From positions 1 to 22,841 of the forward strand of contig JBAVTG010000245.1 in the NCBI GenBank assembly GCA_049696015.1: a stretch of 22,841 bases of DNA. Reading direction: 5' to 3'. This document shows positions 7,373 to 15,444 of the stretch, piece by piece. Below the pieces are notes generated by a model. It ran no database searches. It was not told the DNA's origin and saw only the letters and a list, made by a program, of their open reading frames with translations. Source of the DNA: JANMEX01 sp049696015 (GTDB taxonomy: Bacteria > Pseudomonadota > Alphaproteobacteria > Rhizobiales > Rhizobiaceae). Within the stretch, counting starts at the first letter, position 1. Every line of letters begins with the position of its first letter. The translations under genes and the position numbers were made by a program.

Positions 7373-8533
7373 TCACGCCAGCGCCGTCTCTGCCAGCGCT
7401 ACCCAATAGCTGATGCCGTGCGGGATGGCGTCGTCGTTGAAGTCATAATCGGGGTGGTGCAGGAAGGCACTGTCGCCATTGCCCATGAAGATGAACGCGC
7501 CGGGGCGGGCTTCCAGCATGTAGGAGAAATCCTCGCCGCCCATGACCGGCGCAACGTTGGGGTTGACGCTGGCGGCGCCCGCAACCGAAGTGGCGACCTT
7601 GATCGCAATATCTGTTTCCAGCGGATGGTTGCTTGTCACTGGATAGCCACGCATGATCATGACGCTCGCTTCTGCCCCGAATGTTTGCGCCACCATTGCG
7701 GCAACATGGCGGATACGAGTCTCTGCGTCTTCACGCACGGGGCTGTCCAGGGTGCGAAATGTCCCGCGCAGCTCGGCTGATTGCGGGATAACGTTGTAGG
7801 CATCGCCTGCGTGGAACTGCGTGACAGAGATCACCAGCGAGGCGAGCGGGTTGGTCGAGCGGGACACAATTGTCTGCAGCGCTGTGACCATCTGCGCGCC
7901 GATCATGACCGGATCAACCGTTTGGTGCGGCATGGCTGCATGGCCGCCTTTGCCTGTGATGGTGATTGTGAACTGGTCGGTCGCCGCCATAATGCCGCCC
8001 TTGCGGGTGGCAAATTCGCCGACGGGAAGGCCCGGAAGATTATGCAGGCCATAGACTTCACGGATGGCAAAACGGTCCATCATCCCGTCATTGACCATTT
8101 CGCGCCCGCCGCCGCCGCCTTCTTCGGCAGGCTGGAAGATCACCGCCACCGACCCGCGGAAATTGCGTGTTTCGCACAGGTGCTTTGCCGCGCCGAGCAG
8201 CATGGCTGTATGGCCGTCATGGCCGCAGGCATGCATCTTGCCGGAAACGGCCGATGCGTGCGGCAGGCCGGTGGTCTCCTTGATCGGCAGCGCGTCCATG
8301 TCAGCGCGCAGGCCAATGGACGGCCCGTGGCCATGGCGGCCCTTGATCACACCGACCACTCCAGTGCGGCCGATGCCGGTCACCACCTCATCGCAGCCGA
8401 ATTCCTTCAGCTTGTCGGCGACGAAGGCGGCAGTCTTGTGCACCTCAAACAGAATCTCGGGGTTCTGGTGCAGGAACCGGCGCCATTTGCTCACTTGCCC
8501 CTGCATCTCGACGGCACTGTTCAAAAGCGGCAT
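7373..8533 (-). CDS. M20-family amidohydrolase (N-acyl amino acid/hippurate hydrolase type)
   Basis: A 386-residue zinc- or manganese-dependent amidohydrolase of the M20D subfamily, which cleaves the acyl group from N-acyl amino acids or related amides in the cytoplasm. Metal-site motifs are intact: LRADMDALP (about 75-83), HACGHDGH (101-108), QPAEEGG (134-140), the LHN segment (163-165) and MGGEDFSYM (331-339), with a late histidine in FLHHPDY. The central lid/dimerisation domain (about 185-300) includes GKGGHAAMPH. The start is ATG at 8531-8533 with an AGGTG a few bases upstream. Substrate cannot be assigned: hippurate, indole-acetyl amino acid and acetyl-diaminopimelate hydrolases share this signature. 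It is divergent from the carboxypeptidase gene. Confidence 0.92.
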   Translation of the reverse strand: MPLLNSAVEMQGQVSKWRRFLHQNPEILFEVHKTAAFVADKLKEFGCDEVVTGIGRTGVVGVIKGRHGHGPSIGLRADMDALPIKETTGLPHASAVSGKMHACGHDGHTAMLLGAAKHLCETRNFRGSVAVIFQPAEEGGGGGREMVNDGMMDRFAIREVYGLHNLPGLPVGEFATRKGGIMAATDQFTITITGKGGHAAMPHQTVDPVMIGAQMVTALQTIVSRSTNPLASLVISVTQFHAGDAYNVIPQSAELRGTFRTLDSPVREDAETRIRHVAAMVAQTFGAEASVMIMRGYPVTSNHPLETDIAIKVATSVAGAASVNPNVAPVMGGEDFSYMLEARPGAFIFMGNGDSAFLHHPDYDFNDDAIPHGISYWVALAETALA

Positions 8534-8668
8534 TGCACACCTGGTTCAAATAAATCCATGGCTGCAGCTTCTGGCGCTCTGCCATTTGCCTGCCACATAC
8601 GCTAGATAGCCACTTGGCGCGTCGGCGTGAAGCCTGCGCAGCAAACAATCGGACAATCGCGACATTCC

Positions 8669-9805
8669 ATGGCCCGTTTGACACATTCCTTTCGAAGCCT
8701 CCTCATCGCATCGGCACTTTGCGCTGCGGCCACGCAGGCCCATGCCGCCGCATCGATCCTGATCGATGTTCAGACTGGCGTTGTGTTGGCAGAGGACAAC
8801 GCCAACCAGCGCTGGTTTCCAGCCTCGCTCACCAAACTGATGACCGCCTACATTGCGCTGTCGGCTGTTCGGGACGGCAAACTCGCAATTGATGGACCAA
8901 TCACGATCAGCGCCAATGCTGCCAAGCAGCCGCCGAGCAAGATGGGCTACAAGCCGGGCAACAGACTCAGCCTCGACAATGCGTTGAAGATCATGCTGGT
9001 CAAATCGGCCAATGATATCGCTGTCGCCGTCGGCGAGGCGGCTGGCGGGGTGGATTATCCCAAAGCGATGAATGCCGCTGCTGCCAAACTTGGCATGGCA
9101 AGCTCCAACTTCACCAACGCCAACGGCCTGCATTCGCCGCAAAATTACACCACTGCGCGTGATCTAGCCGTGTTGACCCGGGCTTTGCGCAGCGAGTTTC
9201 CGCAATATGCGTCCTATTTCGGCATTGAGGCGATCAAGTACGGCGACACACTCGAACGCAATTACAACATCCTTCTCGGGCGCTTTGCCGGTGCGGACGG
9301 GATGAAAACCGGCTTTGTCTGCGCCTCCGGCTTCAATGTCGTTGGCACGGCAACGCGCGACGGGCGCACACTTGCCGCCATTGTGCTTGGCGAAGACAGC
9401 CAGGTTGCCCGCGCGGAAAAGGCTGCCAATCTTCTGGCTTCCGGGTTTGACAAACCAGTGTCTGGACCAACATTGGATGACTTGAAACCGCAACCCGGTG
9501 AGGCCAGACCGGCAAAAGACATGCGTGCCGAAGTCTGTACCGAGGCCGCCGCGGCCGACCGGTGGGACGGGCGCGAGATTGACGGGCGGGTGACGTTCTC
9601 GACACCCTATATTGGCAAGATGGAGCGCGATCCGAAGTTTGAGTTGGTTGGCCTGTTGCCGACGAAATCTGCTGACGGCTGGCCGCTGGTCGTTCCGGTT
9701 CCCAAGGCCCGCCCGGCGTACGCACCAGCCAAAGCGGCAACGCCGCTGGAAGGCGCTGCATTGCGTCCCGCCATTCCTGCCGCTCCGAAGAACAAGACGA
9801 ATTGA
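8669..9805 (+). CDS. D-alanyl-D-alanine carboxypeptidase (penicillin-binding protein 5/6 type)
   Basis: Periplasmic serine DD-carboxypeptidase that trims the terminal D-Ala from peptidoglycan pentapeptides. All active-site motifs are present: SLTK (about residues 53-56), SAN (113-115) and KTG (213-215), the last followed by FVCASGFN. The N-terminus has a signal peptide (basic MARLTHSFR, hydrophobic LLIASALCAAA, cleavage after AHA near residue 26). I chose the ATG at 8669 because it places the signal peptide properly. An in-frame GTG at 8627 would add 14 residues, and neither start has a strong ribosome site. At 378 residues it is of ordinary length. The CobW-like gene starts five bases after the stop, suggesting co-transcription. 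Confidence 0.93.
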   Translation: MARLTHSFRSLLIASALCAAATQAHAAASILIDVQTGVVLAEDNANQRWFPASLTKLMTAYIALSAVRDGKLAIDGPITISANAAKQPPSKMGYKPGNRLSLDNALKIMLVKSANDIAVAVGEAAGGVDYPKAMNAAAAKLGMASSNFTNANGLHSPQNYTTARDLAVLTRALRSEFPQYASYFGIEAIKYGDTLERNYNILLGRFAGADGMKTGFVCASGFNVVGTATRDGRTLAAIVLGEDSQVARAEKAANLLASGFDKPVSGPTLDDLKPQPGEARPAKDMRAEVCTEAAAADRWDGREIDGRVTFSTPYIGKMERDPKFELVGLLPTKSADGWPLVVPVPKARPAYAPAKAATPLEGAALRPAIPAAPKNKTN

Positions 9806-9809
9806 CCTG

Positions 9810-10952
9810 ATGAGCGCCTTCCCCATTCCGGTCAGTGTCCTCACCGGCTTTCTCGGCTCCGGCAAGACAACGCTGCTCAACCGCTTGCTGAAAGATCCGG
9901 CGTTGTCGGACACAGCGGTCATCATCAATGAATTCGGCGATGTCGGGCTTGATCATTTGCTGGTCGAGCAGGCGGATGAGGGCATCATTGAATTATCCGA
10001 CGGCTGTCTGTGCTGCACCGTGCGCGGCGCGCTGGTGGACACTTTGTCTGACCTGATCGAGCGGGTGCAGACCGGCCGCGCGTCGTTGAAGCGGGTCATC
10101 ATCGAGACAACAGGTCTGGCTGACCCAGCGCCGGTGCTACAGTCAATTATGGGCCATCCGGTGATGTTGCAGGCCTATCGTCTTGACGGCGTCCTGACGA
10201 CGGTTGACGTGGTCAACGGCATGGCGACGCTTGATGCCCACGCAGAGGCCGTCAAACAGGTGGCGATGGCCGATCGCATCATTCTAACCAAGACTGATCT
10301 GCCGGATGCATCGTCCGGATTGGATCTCTTGAAAGCGCGGCTGAAGCGCCTCAACCCCGGCGCGCCGATCATCGATGCGCCGTCGGGCGAGGCGGGCGTC
10401 GCCGAGCTATTTGAGTGCGGATTGTACAATCCGCAGACCAAGACGCCGGATGTGCAGCGTTGGCTTAATGAAGAAGCGTACCGAGACCGCGAAACCGAGC
10501 GGCACGGGCTAGATGGCGACCATCATCACCATGTCCATGATCATCACGACCACCACCACCATGATCTGAACCGGCATGACCGCTCGATCCGCTCTTTCTC
10601 GCTGGTCCATGACCAGCCGATTCCTTCGGCCACCATCGACATGTTCCTGGATTTGCTGCGCTCAACGCAGGGCGAGAACCTGCTGCGCATGAAGGGCATC
10701 ATCTCTTTGAGCGAGGAGCCAGAACGGCCACTGGTTATCCATGCCGTGCAGAAACTGATGCACCCGCCGGTGCGGCTGAAAGCCTGGCCGGACAGCGATC
10801 ACCGGACGCGGCTGGTGATCATCGGCAAGGATTTGCCGGAATCCTATGTGCGCGATTTGTTTGCTGCTTTCACCGGCATGCCGGTCATTGATCGTCCTGA
10901 CAAGGCTGCGATTGAGGACAATCCGTTGGCAATTCCAGGTTTCAGCCGCTAG
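9810..10952 (+). CDS. COG0523/CobW-family GTP-binding metal chaperone
   Basis: A 380-residue G3E GTPase of the COG0523 family. Walker A is GFLGSGKTT (about 13-21), the conserved metal-binding GCLCC is at 65-69, ETTGLADP is near 99-106 and the base-recognition TKTD is at 160-163. A histidine-rich linker (about 232-256, more than ten His) leads into a CobW C-terminal domain (about 260-355). These proteins insert or traffic metals, mostly zinc and in some cases cobalt. The symbol cobW is not assigned: bona fide cobW normally lies beside cobN, and this gene follows a DD-carboxypeptidase. The His-rich loop fits zinc handling. The ATG at 9810 starts MSAFPIPVSVLTGFLG; longer upstream extension would run back into the carboxypeptidase gene. 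Confidence 0.9.
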   Translation: MSAFPIPVSVLTGFLGSGKTTLLNRLLKDPALSDTAVIINEFGDVGLDHLLVEQADEGIIELSDGCLCCTVRGALVDTLSDLIERVQTGRASLKRVIIETTGLADPAPVLQSIMGHPVMLQAYRLDGVLTTVDVVNGMATLDAHAEAVKQVAMADRIILTKTDLPDASSGLDLLKARLKRLNPGAPIIDAPSGEAGVAELFECGLYNPQTKTPDVQRWLNEEAYRDRETERHGLDGDHHHHVHDHHDHHHHDLNRHDRSIRSFSLVHDQPIPSATIDMFLDLLRSTQGENLLRMKGIISLSEEPERPLVIHAVQKLMHPPVRLKAWPDSDHRTRLVIIGKDLPESYVRDLFAAFTGMPVIDRPDKAAIEDNPLAIPGFSR

Positions 10953-11182
10953 CCGCCATTCCTGATCGTAAAGCGGTGGCCGCCGTCAACCTTGTCGCAG
11001 GCGAGGATCGAATGACCATACTCGGCGCAAAAATGCGGAACATCGATCACCGCCAGCGGATCGGTGGTTTCGGCAACCAGCACTGAGCCTTTTTCCGCCT
11101 CGGACAAGCGTTTGCGGATTTTCAGCACCGGCATCGGGCAATTGAGGCCGCGCAGATCATAAATCTCGGCCTCAGGAGCCAT
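10949..11182 (-). CDS. TusA-like sulfurtransferase / sulfur carrier
   Basis: A 77-residue TusA/SirA/YedF-family protein. The defining CPxP motif is present as LNCPMPVLKIRKRL (about residues 13-26), whose cysteine carries persulfide sulfur in family members; the rest (GSVLVAETTDPLAVIDVPHFC) matches the fold. The start is the ATG at 11180-11182, with GGTGG seven bases upstream. The frame stays open further upstream, but only as antisense-like Arg-rich sequence inside the preceding gene. It overlaps the end of the L,D-transpeptidase-like gene by 11 bases, so the two are probably cotranscribed. Its stop shares the CTAG at 10949-10952 with the stop of the convergent CobW-like gene. Whether it serves tRNA thiolation or another sulfur pathway is unknown. 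Confidence 0.88.
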   Translation of the reverse strand: MAPEAEIYDLRGLNCPMPVLKIRKRLSEAEKGSVLVAETTDPLAVIDVPHFCAEYGHSILACDKVDGGHRFTIRNGG

Positions 11183-12452
11183 TGAACGGCCACCAGCGCT
11201 TTTTCTTCTTTGCCGGTTCTGCAGCGGCTTGCGCCGGCGCATTCGGGTTTGCCTGCGGAACAGGCACAGCGCTCTCGCCCGCTGCGGCAGTTCCCTGCTC
11301 GCCTTCCGCGCTTGCTTTGGTGATCTTGGCTGCATCCGCAACTTTGGCATCCGGCGCTTGTTCCGCCTTGCTATCCGCAGTCTGGAGCGCAGCAGGCGAT
11401 GATTCCGCCGGTGTCGCTGCTTCGCCGAAGCGGGCATCAACCGGTTCGGCCGCTGTCTCCGGTTTGGCCGCTGCCGTTTCCACAGCCGCCGCTTCTGGCT
11501 CAGAGGCGGCCCTTACGGGCGTTGGCAATTGCGCGGTTTTTGCCGGTTTGACCGGCTGCGGCGCCCATTTCTTGGTCAATGGGCGCGACTTGCCGCCCAT
11601 CACGACGGGGAATGGCGTGTTGGCGAACTTCTTGGCGGCCGAAGCGTAAGCAGTCTCATACCTTGACTGGTAGCTGGCATAAGTCGCAGCGAACGGCGTT
11701 GCCGCAGGGGCTGGGCAAGCGCTGTTGATATCAGTCGCCTCTGGACGGTTGAAGGCATATTTCTTTTCACAAAAGCCAACCTTTGCAGGCGTCTTGGTCA
11801 GTTCGAAATAGTCGTAGCCTTCCTTGATCATCTGCCAGAAGGCGTAGTCCTTGTGCTTGGAATAGAGCGCCATCTTTTCCGGAGTCATCCGGAACGGGAT
11901 TGCCTCCAGCATGATTTCCTTCTGGCCGCCGGCAAAGGAATCGCGGGCAAAAGCAAAGACCTCCGAGATGTTTTCATCGGTCAACGAATAGCAGCCGGAT
12001 GATGAGCATGCGCCGTGGAGCATCAGATGTGCGCCGGAGCGGCCGTGTGCCCGGTCATAGGTGTTGGGGAATCCGGTGTTGATCGACAAATAATACTGCG
12101 AGGCGGGGTTCATCTGCGCCGGCTTGATTGCGTAGAAGCCTTCCGGCGCCTGCCGGTCGCCTTCCTTGAATTTTGGACCCAGCGTGCCTGACCAGGCGCA
12201 GATGTTGTAGTTCTGGATCATCTCGAACTTGCCGGTGTTCTTCTGCTTCCAGACCTCGACAACATGCTCGTCCTTGATCAGGCGGAAATAGACCGGCGAA
12301 TTCTTCGCCATGCCTTTCGCCTTCATTTTCGTCAGGATTCTCGCCGGCAGCGGCTTTGTCGCCTTCGGCGTCAAATCGTCAATGCCGCCCTGACAGCCGG
12401 CGAATGCCAACAGTCCGACCATGACGAAGATGGAAAGCAACAGTCTTTTCAT
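11172..12452 (-). CDS. YafK/DpaA-like L,D-transpeptidase-fold lipoprotein with long Ala/Pro-rich tail
   Basis: A 426-residue cell-envelope protein. The N-terminus (MKRLLLSIFVMVGLLAFAGC) is a signal peptide ending in a lipobox-like AFAG-C, so lipidation at Cys20 is likely though Phe at -3 is not ideal. The YkuD-type domain covers about residues 50-245, with the catalytic motif HGACSSSGCYSLTDE (His146, Cys154). The SSxGCYxxTDE form resembles E. coli YafK/DpaA, which detaches Braun lipoprotein from peptidoglycan, rather than the SHGC(V/I)R form of classical L,D-transpeptidases. Residues about 290-426 are low-complexity Ala/Pro/Glu-rich, ending KKKKRWWPFNGS. The actual reaction (hydrolase or transpeptidase) is unresolved. 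It lies downstream of accA with a 93-base gap and overlaps the TusA-like gene. Confidence 0.85.
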   Translation of the reverse strand: MKRLLLSIFVMVGLLAFAGCQGGIDDLTPKATKPLPARILTKMKAKGMAKNSPVYFRLIKDEHVVEVWKQKNTGKFEMIQNYNICAWSGTLGPKFKEGDRQAPEGFYAIKPAQMNPASQYYLSINTGFPNTYDRAHGRSGAHLMLHGACSSSGCYSLTDENISEVFAFARDSFAGGQKEIMLEAIPFRMTPEKMALYSKHKDYAFWQMIKEGYDYFELTKTPAKVGFCEKKYAFNRPEATDINSACPAPAATPFAATYASYQSRYETAYASAAKKFANTPFPVVMGGKSRPLTKKWAPQPVKPAKTAQLPTPVRAASEPEAAAVETAAAKPETAAEPVDARFGEAATPAESSPAALQTADSKAEQAPDAKVADAAKITKASAEGEQGTAAAGESAVPVPQANPNAPAQAAAEPAKKKKRWWPFNGS

Positions 12453-12545
12453 AGCGGTGCGCTATAGCCCAATTCTTGCAAAAACAAGGCGGAATCCTTA
12501 CCCCTTGTGGTTACAATTCCGTTACCGGGAAGACATTTAGCCCAA

Positions 12546-13496
12546 TTAAAAGCTGCGGCCAATCGCCAGAAACTTGTCGCGGCGCTCCTGGCGCACATCG
12601 CGGCCGCTCTGGCCAAGATCAGCCAGCGCTGCGGCAATGGCCGTTTTGACTGAGGCGATGGCATCGTCCTTGTGGCGGTGCGCCCCGCCAACAGGTTCGG
12701 GAATGATCCCGTCAATGACCTTGAGCGCCATGAGATCGTCTGCCGTGATCCTCATGTTGGTGGCCGCATCCTTGGCGCGGGTAGAGTCATGCCACAGAAT
12801 CGAGGCCGCGCCTTCGGGTGAAATCACCGAATAGATCGCATGTTCAAGCATGTAGACTTTGTTGGCCGTGGCGATGGCAATGGCTCCGCCCGATCCGCCC
12901 TCGCCGATAATGACCGATACCAGCGGCACTTTCAGATTAAGGCAGGTCTGCGTCGAGCGGGCAATTGCTTCGGCCTGGCCGCGCTCTTCAGCGCCAATGC
13001 CTGGGTAAGCGCCTGCCGTGTCCACCAGTGTCACCACCGGAATGCCGTAACGGTCGGCCAGTTCCATGATACGCACGGCCTTGCGGTAGCCTTCGGGTTT
13101 GGCCATGCCAAAATTATGCTTGAGGCGGCTCTTGGTGTCGGAGCCCTTCTCCTGGCCAATCACGGCAACCGGCTGGCCGTCAAATCGGGCAAGACCGCAA
13201 ATCACGGCGGCGTCCTCGGCAAATTTGCGGTCGCCGGCCAGCGGCGCAAAATCGGTGAAAAGTCCTGCCACAAAGTCGAGGCAGTGCGGCCGGTCAGGGT
13301 GGCGTGCAACTTGTGCCTTCTGCCAAGGCGTCAGCTTCTTGTACAAATCCTTCAGGGCGTCCTGCGCCCGCTTTTCCAGCCGCGCAATCTCGTCGCTCAC
13401 GTCAACCGTGCCGGTTCCGTCCTGCCCCTTCTTGAGTTCGAGGATCTTGCCTTCCAGATCGGCCACCGGCTTTTCGAAATCGAGGTAATTGTACAT
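12546..13496 (-). CDS. accA: Acetyl-CoA carboxylase carboxyltransferase subunit alpha
   Basis: A 316-residue AccA, the alpha half of the carboxyltransferase that makes malonyl-CoA with AccD for fatty acid synthesis. The sequence follows the family throughout: MYNYLDFEKPVADLEGKI at the N-terminus, PWQKAQVARHPDRPHCLDF, then the crotonase-like core with TLVDTAGAYPGIGAEERGQA, IIGEGGSGGAIAI and VISPEGAASILWHD. The length is normal. The start at 13494-13496 gives the standard N-terminus. It is 116 bases downstream of xerD on the same strand; this xerD-accA neighbourhood is common in Hyphomicrobiales. Confidence 0.97.
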   Translation of the reverse strand: MYNYLDFEKPVADLEGKILELKKGQDGTGTVDVSDEIARLEKRAQDALKDLYKKLTPWQKAQVARHPDRPHCLDFVAGLFTDFAPLAGDRKFAEDAAVICGLARFDGQPVAVIGQEKGSDTKSRLKHNFGMAKPEGYRKAVRIMELADRYGIPVVTLVDTAGAYPGIGAEERGQAEAIARSTQTCLNLKVPLVSVIIGEGGSGGAIAIATANKVYMLEHAIYSVISPEGAASILWHDSTRAKDAATNMRITADDLMALKVIDGIIPEPVGGAHRHKDDAIASVKTAIAAALADLGQSGRDVRQERRDKFLAIGRSF

Positions 13497-13532
13497 GGAG
13501 CGTGGTTTTTCCCTGACTGCCGCCGGCCAAAC

Positions 13533-13551
13533 GCCCGCCTGAGGCGCGGGC
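13533..13551 (-). other. GC-rich hairpin between xerD and accA
   Basis: GCCCGC and GCGGGC at 13533-13538 and 13546-13551 form a perfect 6-bp stem with a 7-base loop. A second palindrome (AAAGG-CGCGC-CCTTT, 13559-13573) sits just xerD-proximal to it. Neither is followed by a clear T tract on the - strand, so a terminator call is weak. They could instead shape the accA leader or the 3' end of the xerD message. Confidence 0.3.
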
Positions 13552-13612
13552 CTCTCTTAAAGGCGCGCCCTTTGAAACTCAATCTTGAAGTTGGACGTGC
13601 TGGAGCCTTGTT

Positions 13613-14545
13613 TCAAGCCTTGTTTTGCACATTGGCCAAAGGATGGTGGTCTTCCACAAGTCTTTGCAGCCGTTCCGACAGCACATGGGTGTAGATTTGC
13701 GTCGTGGAGATGTCCGCGTGGCCGAGCAATTCCTGCACAACGCGCAAATCCGCGCCGTTTTGCAAGAGGTGGCTGGCAAAGGCGTGCCGCAGCACATGCG
13801 GCGAGAGTTTGGCCGCTGAAATGCCGGCACGTGCGCCCAGCGATTTCAGTTCCCGGGCAAAAACCTGACGCGCCACATGGCCGCTTTCGGATTTGGCCGG
13901 AAACAGCCATGGGCTGCCGTCCATGGCGGGATCAAGATTTCGGGCTGTGATCCACACTGCAATGGCCGCCTTCGATTTGGCGGACAGCGGCACCATGCGT
14001 TCGCGCCCGCCCTTGCCCTTGAGCAGTATGTATTGCCTGTCAGCCCGGGCCGCTGTTTCCGGCAAGGCCACAAGTTCGGAAACGCGCAATCCCGTCGAAT
14101 AGAGTGTCTCGACCATGGCGTGCAGCCTTTTAGCCGCAGAAGCCGTGTCCGGTTCCGCATTTGCCGCGTCCTCGGCCATGTCCAGCATCCGCCCGACTGC
14201 GTCGACTTCCAAGATTTTTGGCAACGAGCGCTGCCGCTTGGGCGCGTCAACGATGGCTGTCGGGTCGTCGCTGCGGTGCCCTTCGGCGTAGAGAAACTGG
14301 TAAAATTGCCGCAGTGAAGACAGGCGGCGCGCTTGCGAGGCGGTAGCAAAGCCGCGTTTGGCCAGGTCCGCCATCGTTGCACGGATGCCGGTCACATCGG
14401 CCGAACCCAGCGTCTGGTTCGCCGTTGTCAGCACGGCTGACGTCTCCTCCAAGTCCCGGCGGTAGGCGTCGATCGTGTTTTTCGCCGCGCCGCGCTCGGC
14501 GCTCATCATTTCGAGAAAGCTGTCAATCAAGGCCTCGTCACGCAC
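13613..14545 (-). CDS. xerD: Tyrosine recombinase XerD
   Basis: A 310-residue site-specific tyrosine recombinase that with XerC resolves chromosome dimers at dif. The N-terminal SAM-like domain covers about residues 4-90. The catalytic set is complete: Arg154 (STGLRVSEL), Lys178 (KGKGGRER), His250 and Arg253 (SPHVLRHAFASHLL), His276 (LGHADIS) and the nucleophile Tyr285 (TTQIYTHV). It is read from GTG at 14543-14545, with AGGGGG about nine bases upstream inside the end of the small membrane-protein gene. The accA and aroK neighbourhood and the intact XerD-like C-terminus argue for the housekeeping recombinase rather than a phage or integron enzyme. Confidence 0.93.
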   Translation of the reverse strand: MRDEALIDSFLEMMSAERGAAKNTIDAYRRDLEETSAVLTTANQTLGSADVTGIRATMADLAKRGFATASQARRLSSLRQFYQFLYAEGHRSDDPTAIVDAPKRQRSLPKILEVDAVGRMLDMAEDAANAEPDTASAAKRLHAMVETLYSTGLRVSELVALPETAARADRQYILLKGKGGRERMVPLSAKSKAAIAVWITARNLDPAMDGSPWLFPAKSESGHVARQVFARELKSLGARAGISAAKLSPHVLRHAFASHLLQNGADLRVVQELLGHADISTTQIYTHVLSERLQRLVEDHHPLANVQNKA

Positions 14546-14549
14546 TGAT

Positions 14550-14714
14550 TCAGCCCCCTGTGTCCGGCGCAGCCGGATTGATCTTGTTGGCGGGAATGCG
14601 AATGATCATCTCGCCCTGATTGGGCTCCACCAGTGTCGCCAGCGCCACAAGCACGCCGAAAATCACCAGTGCGATCACGGTCATCCAGCTTATCAGGCGC
14701 ATCAATGTCGGCAT
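14550..14714 (-). CDS. Small single-pass membrane protein upstream of xerD
   Basis: A 54-residue open frame, starting ATG at 14712-14714 and ending TGA four bases before the GTG of xerD. The product has a short N-terminus (MPTLMR), one strongly hydrophobic segment (about residues 7-29, ending LVALATLV) and a hydrophilic tail of about 25 residues (VEPNQGEMIIRIPANKINPA). The xerD ribosome binding site lies within its last codons, which implies coupled translation. No strong Shine-Dalgarno precedes its own start. I do not recognise a named family; the clean transmembrane segment, codon pattern and coupling make a real gene likely. Confidence 0.65.
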   Translation of the reverse strand: MPTLMRLISWMTVIALVIFGVLVALATLVEPNQGEMIIRIPANKINPAAPDTGG

Positions 14715-14786
14715 TACGGGGTCCGGTGGTTGCGTTGTGCCCGCTTATCGCGCCGGTCCGCAGCGTTGGCAAGCCGCCATGCGCGC

Positions 14787-14815
14787 TTGACGGGTCGCTG
14801 TTTTTGCTGTGGAAA
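14787..14815 (+). promoter_or_regulatory. Candidate aroK promoter
   Basis: TTGACG at 14787-14792 is a 5/6 match to the -35 consensus. Seventeen bases on, TGGAAA at 14810-14815 is a poor -10. It sits in the 130-base divergent gap and would start transcription just before the ATG at 14845. The good -35 and position are the only support. Confidence 0.25.
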
Positions 14816-14844
14816 CGCCGCAAACGAAAGCTGCGCCACGAGCC

Positions 14845-15444
14845 ATGAGTGATGAAACTGCCCAAAGGGCCGAAGCCCCTGCAATCAAGGCGATGCTCGC
14901 CAAGCGTTCGCTTGTGCTGATAGGGCTGATGGGCGCGGGCAAATCGACCATTGGCAAGCGCGTGGCGCAAATGCTTGGCGTGCCGTTCATCGATGCCGAT
15001 ACCGAAATTGAAGCGGTCTCGCGCATGACAATTCCTGAATTGTTCGAGCGCTATGGCGAGCCGGAATTCCGGGATCTCGAGCGCCGCGTCATCCGGCGCA
15101 TCCTGCGCACCGGTCCAAAGGTGCTCGCCACCGGCGGCGGCGCCTTCATGAATGAGCAAACCCGTAAAGCCATTGCCAAGTCTGGTGTTTCGGTCTGGTT
15201 GAAGGCGGAACTGGACGTTTTGATGGACCGCGTCGGTCGCAAGGGCAACCGCCCGCTCCTCAAGACGGCCAACCCACGGGCCACTATGCAAGACCTTATG
15301 GACAAGCGCTATCCGGTCTATGCGCAATCTGACATCATCGTCATCTCGCGCGATGAAAAAAAGGATGTCATGGCTGGTGAAGTCATCGATGCGCTGGCGG
15401 CGATGCTTCCGGGCACAAAGATCGAAAAGGGTTCGGGTTCATGA
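14845..15444 (+). CDS. aroK: Shikimate kinase
   Basis: Phosphorylates shikimate with ATP, fifth step of the chorismate pathway. The P-loop is GLMGAGKST (about residues 27-35 from this start), the substrate/Mg site is FIDADTEIE (48-56), then FRDLERRVI and ATGGGAFMN (95-103), and the lid with KGNRPLL. I chose the ATG at 14845, giving 199 residues, close to family size. An in-frame GTG at 14809 would add 12 residues but lies within a possible promoter. The stop overlaps the aroB start (ATGA), so the two are translationally coupled. The gene is divergent from the small membrane gene and xerD. Confidence 0.95.
   Translation: MSDETAQRAEAPAIKAMLAKRSLVLIGLMGAGKSTIGKRVAQMLGVPFIDADTEIEAVSRMTIPELFERYGEPEFRDLERRVIRRILRTGPKVLATGGGAFMNEQTRKAIAKSGVSVWLKAELDVLMDRVGRKGNRPLLKTANPRATMQDLMDKRYPVYAQSDIIVISRDEKKDVMAGEVIDALAAMLPGTKIEKGSGS

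Noticed and set aside
7781..8605. Long open frame (274 residues) on the + strand.
   Set aside because: It lies opposite the M20 amidohydrolase, whose catalytic motifs are intact; the product is His/Arg-rich with no recognisable domain, as expected of an antisense shadow.
12840..13694. Open frame of 284 residues on the + strand.
   Set aside because: It is antisense to accA and the end of xerD, both clear family members; no domain or ribosome site supports it.
13613..14545. XerD-like recombinase as a sign of a mobile element.
   Set aside because: It is full length, has the standard catalytic set and sits in a conserved housekeeping neighbourhood beside accA and aroK.
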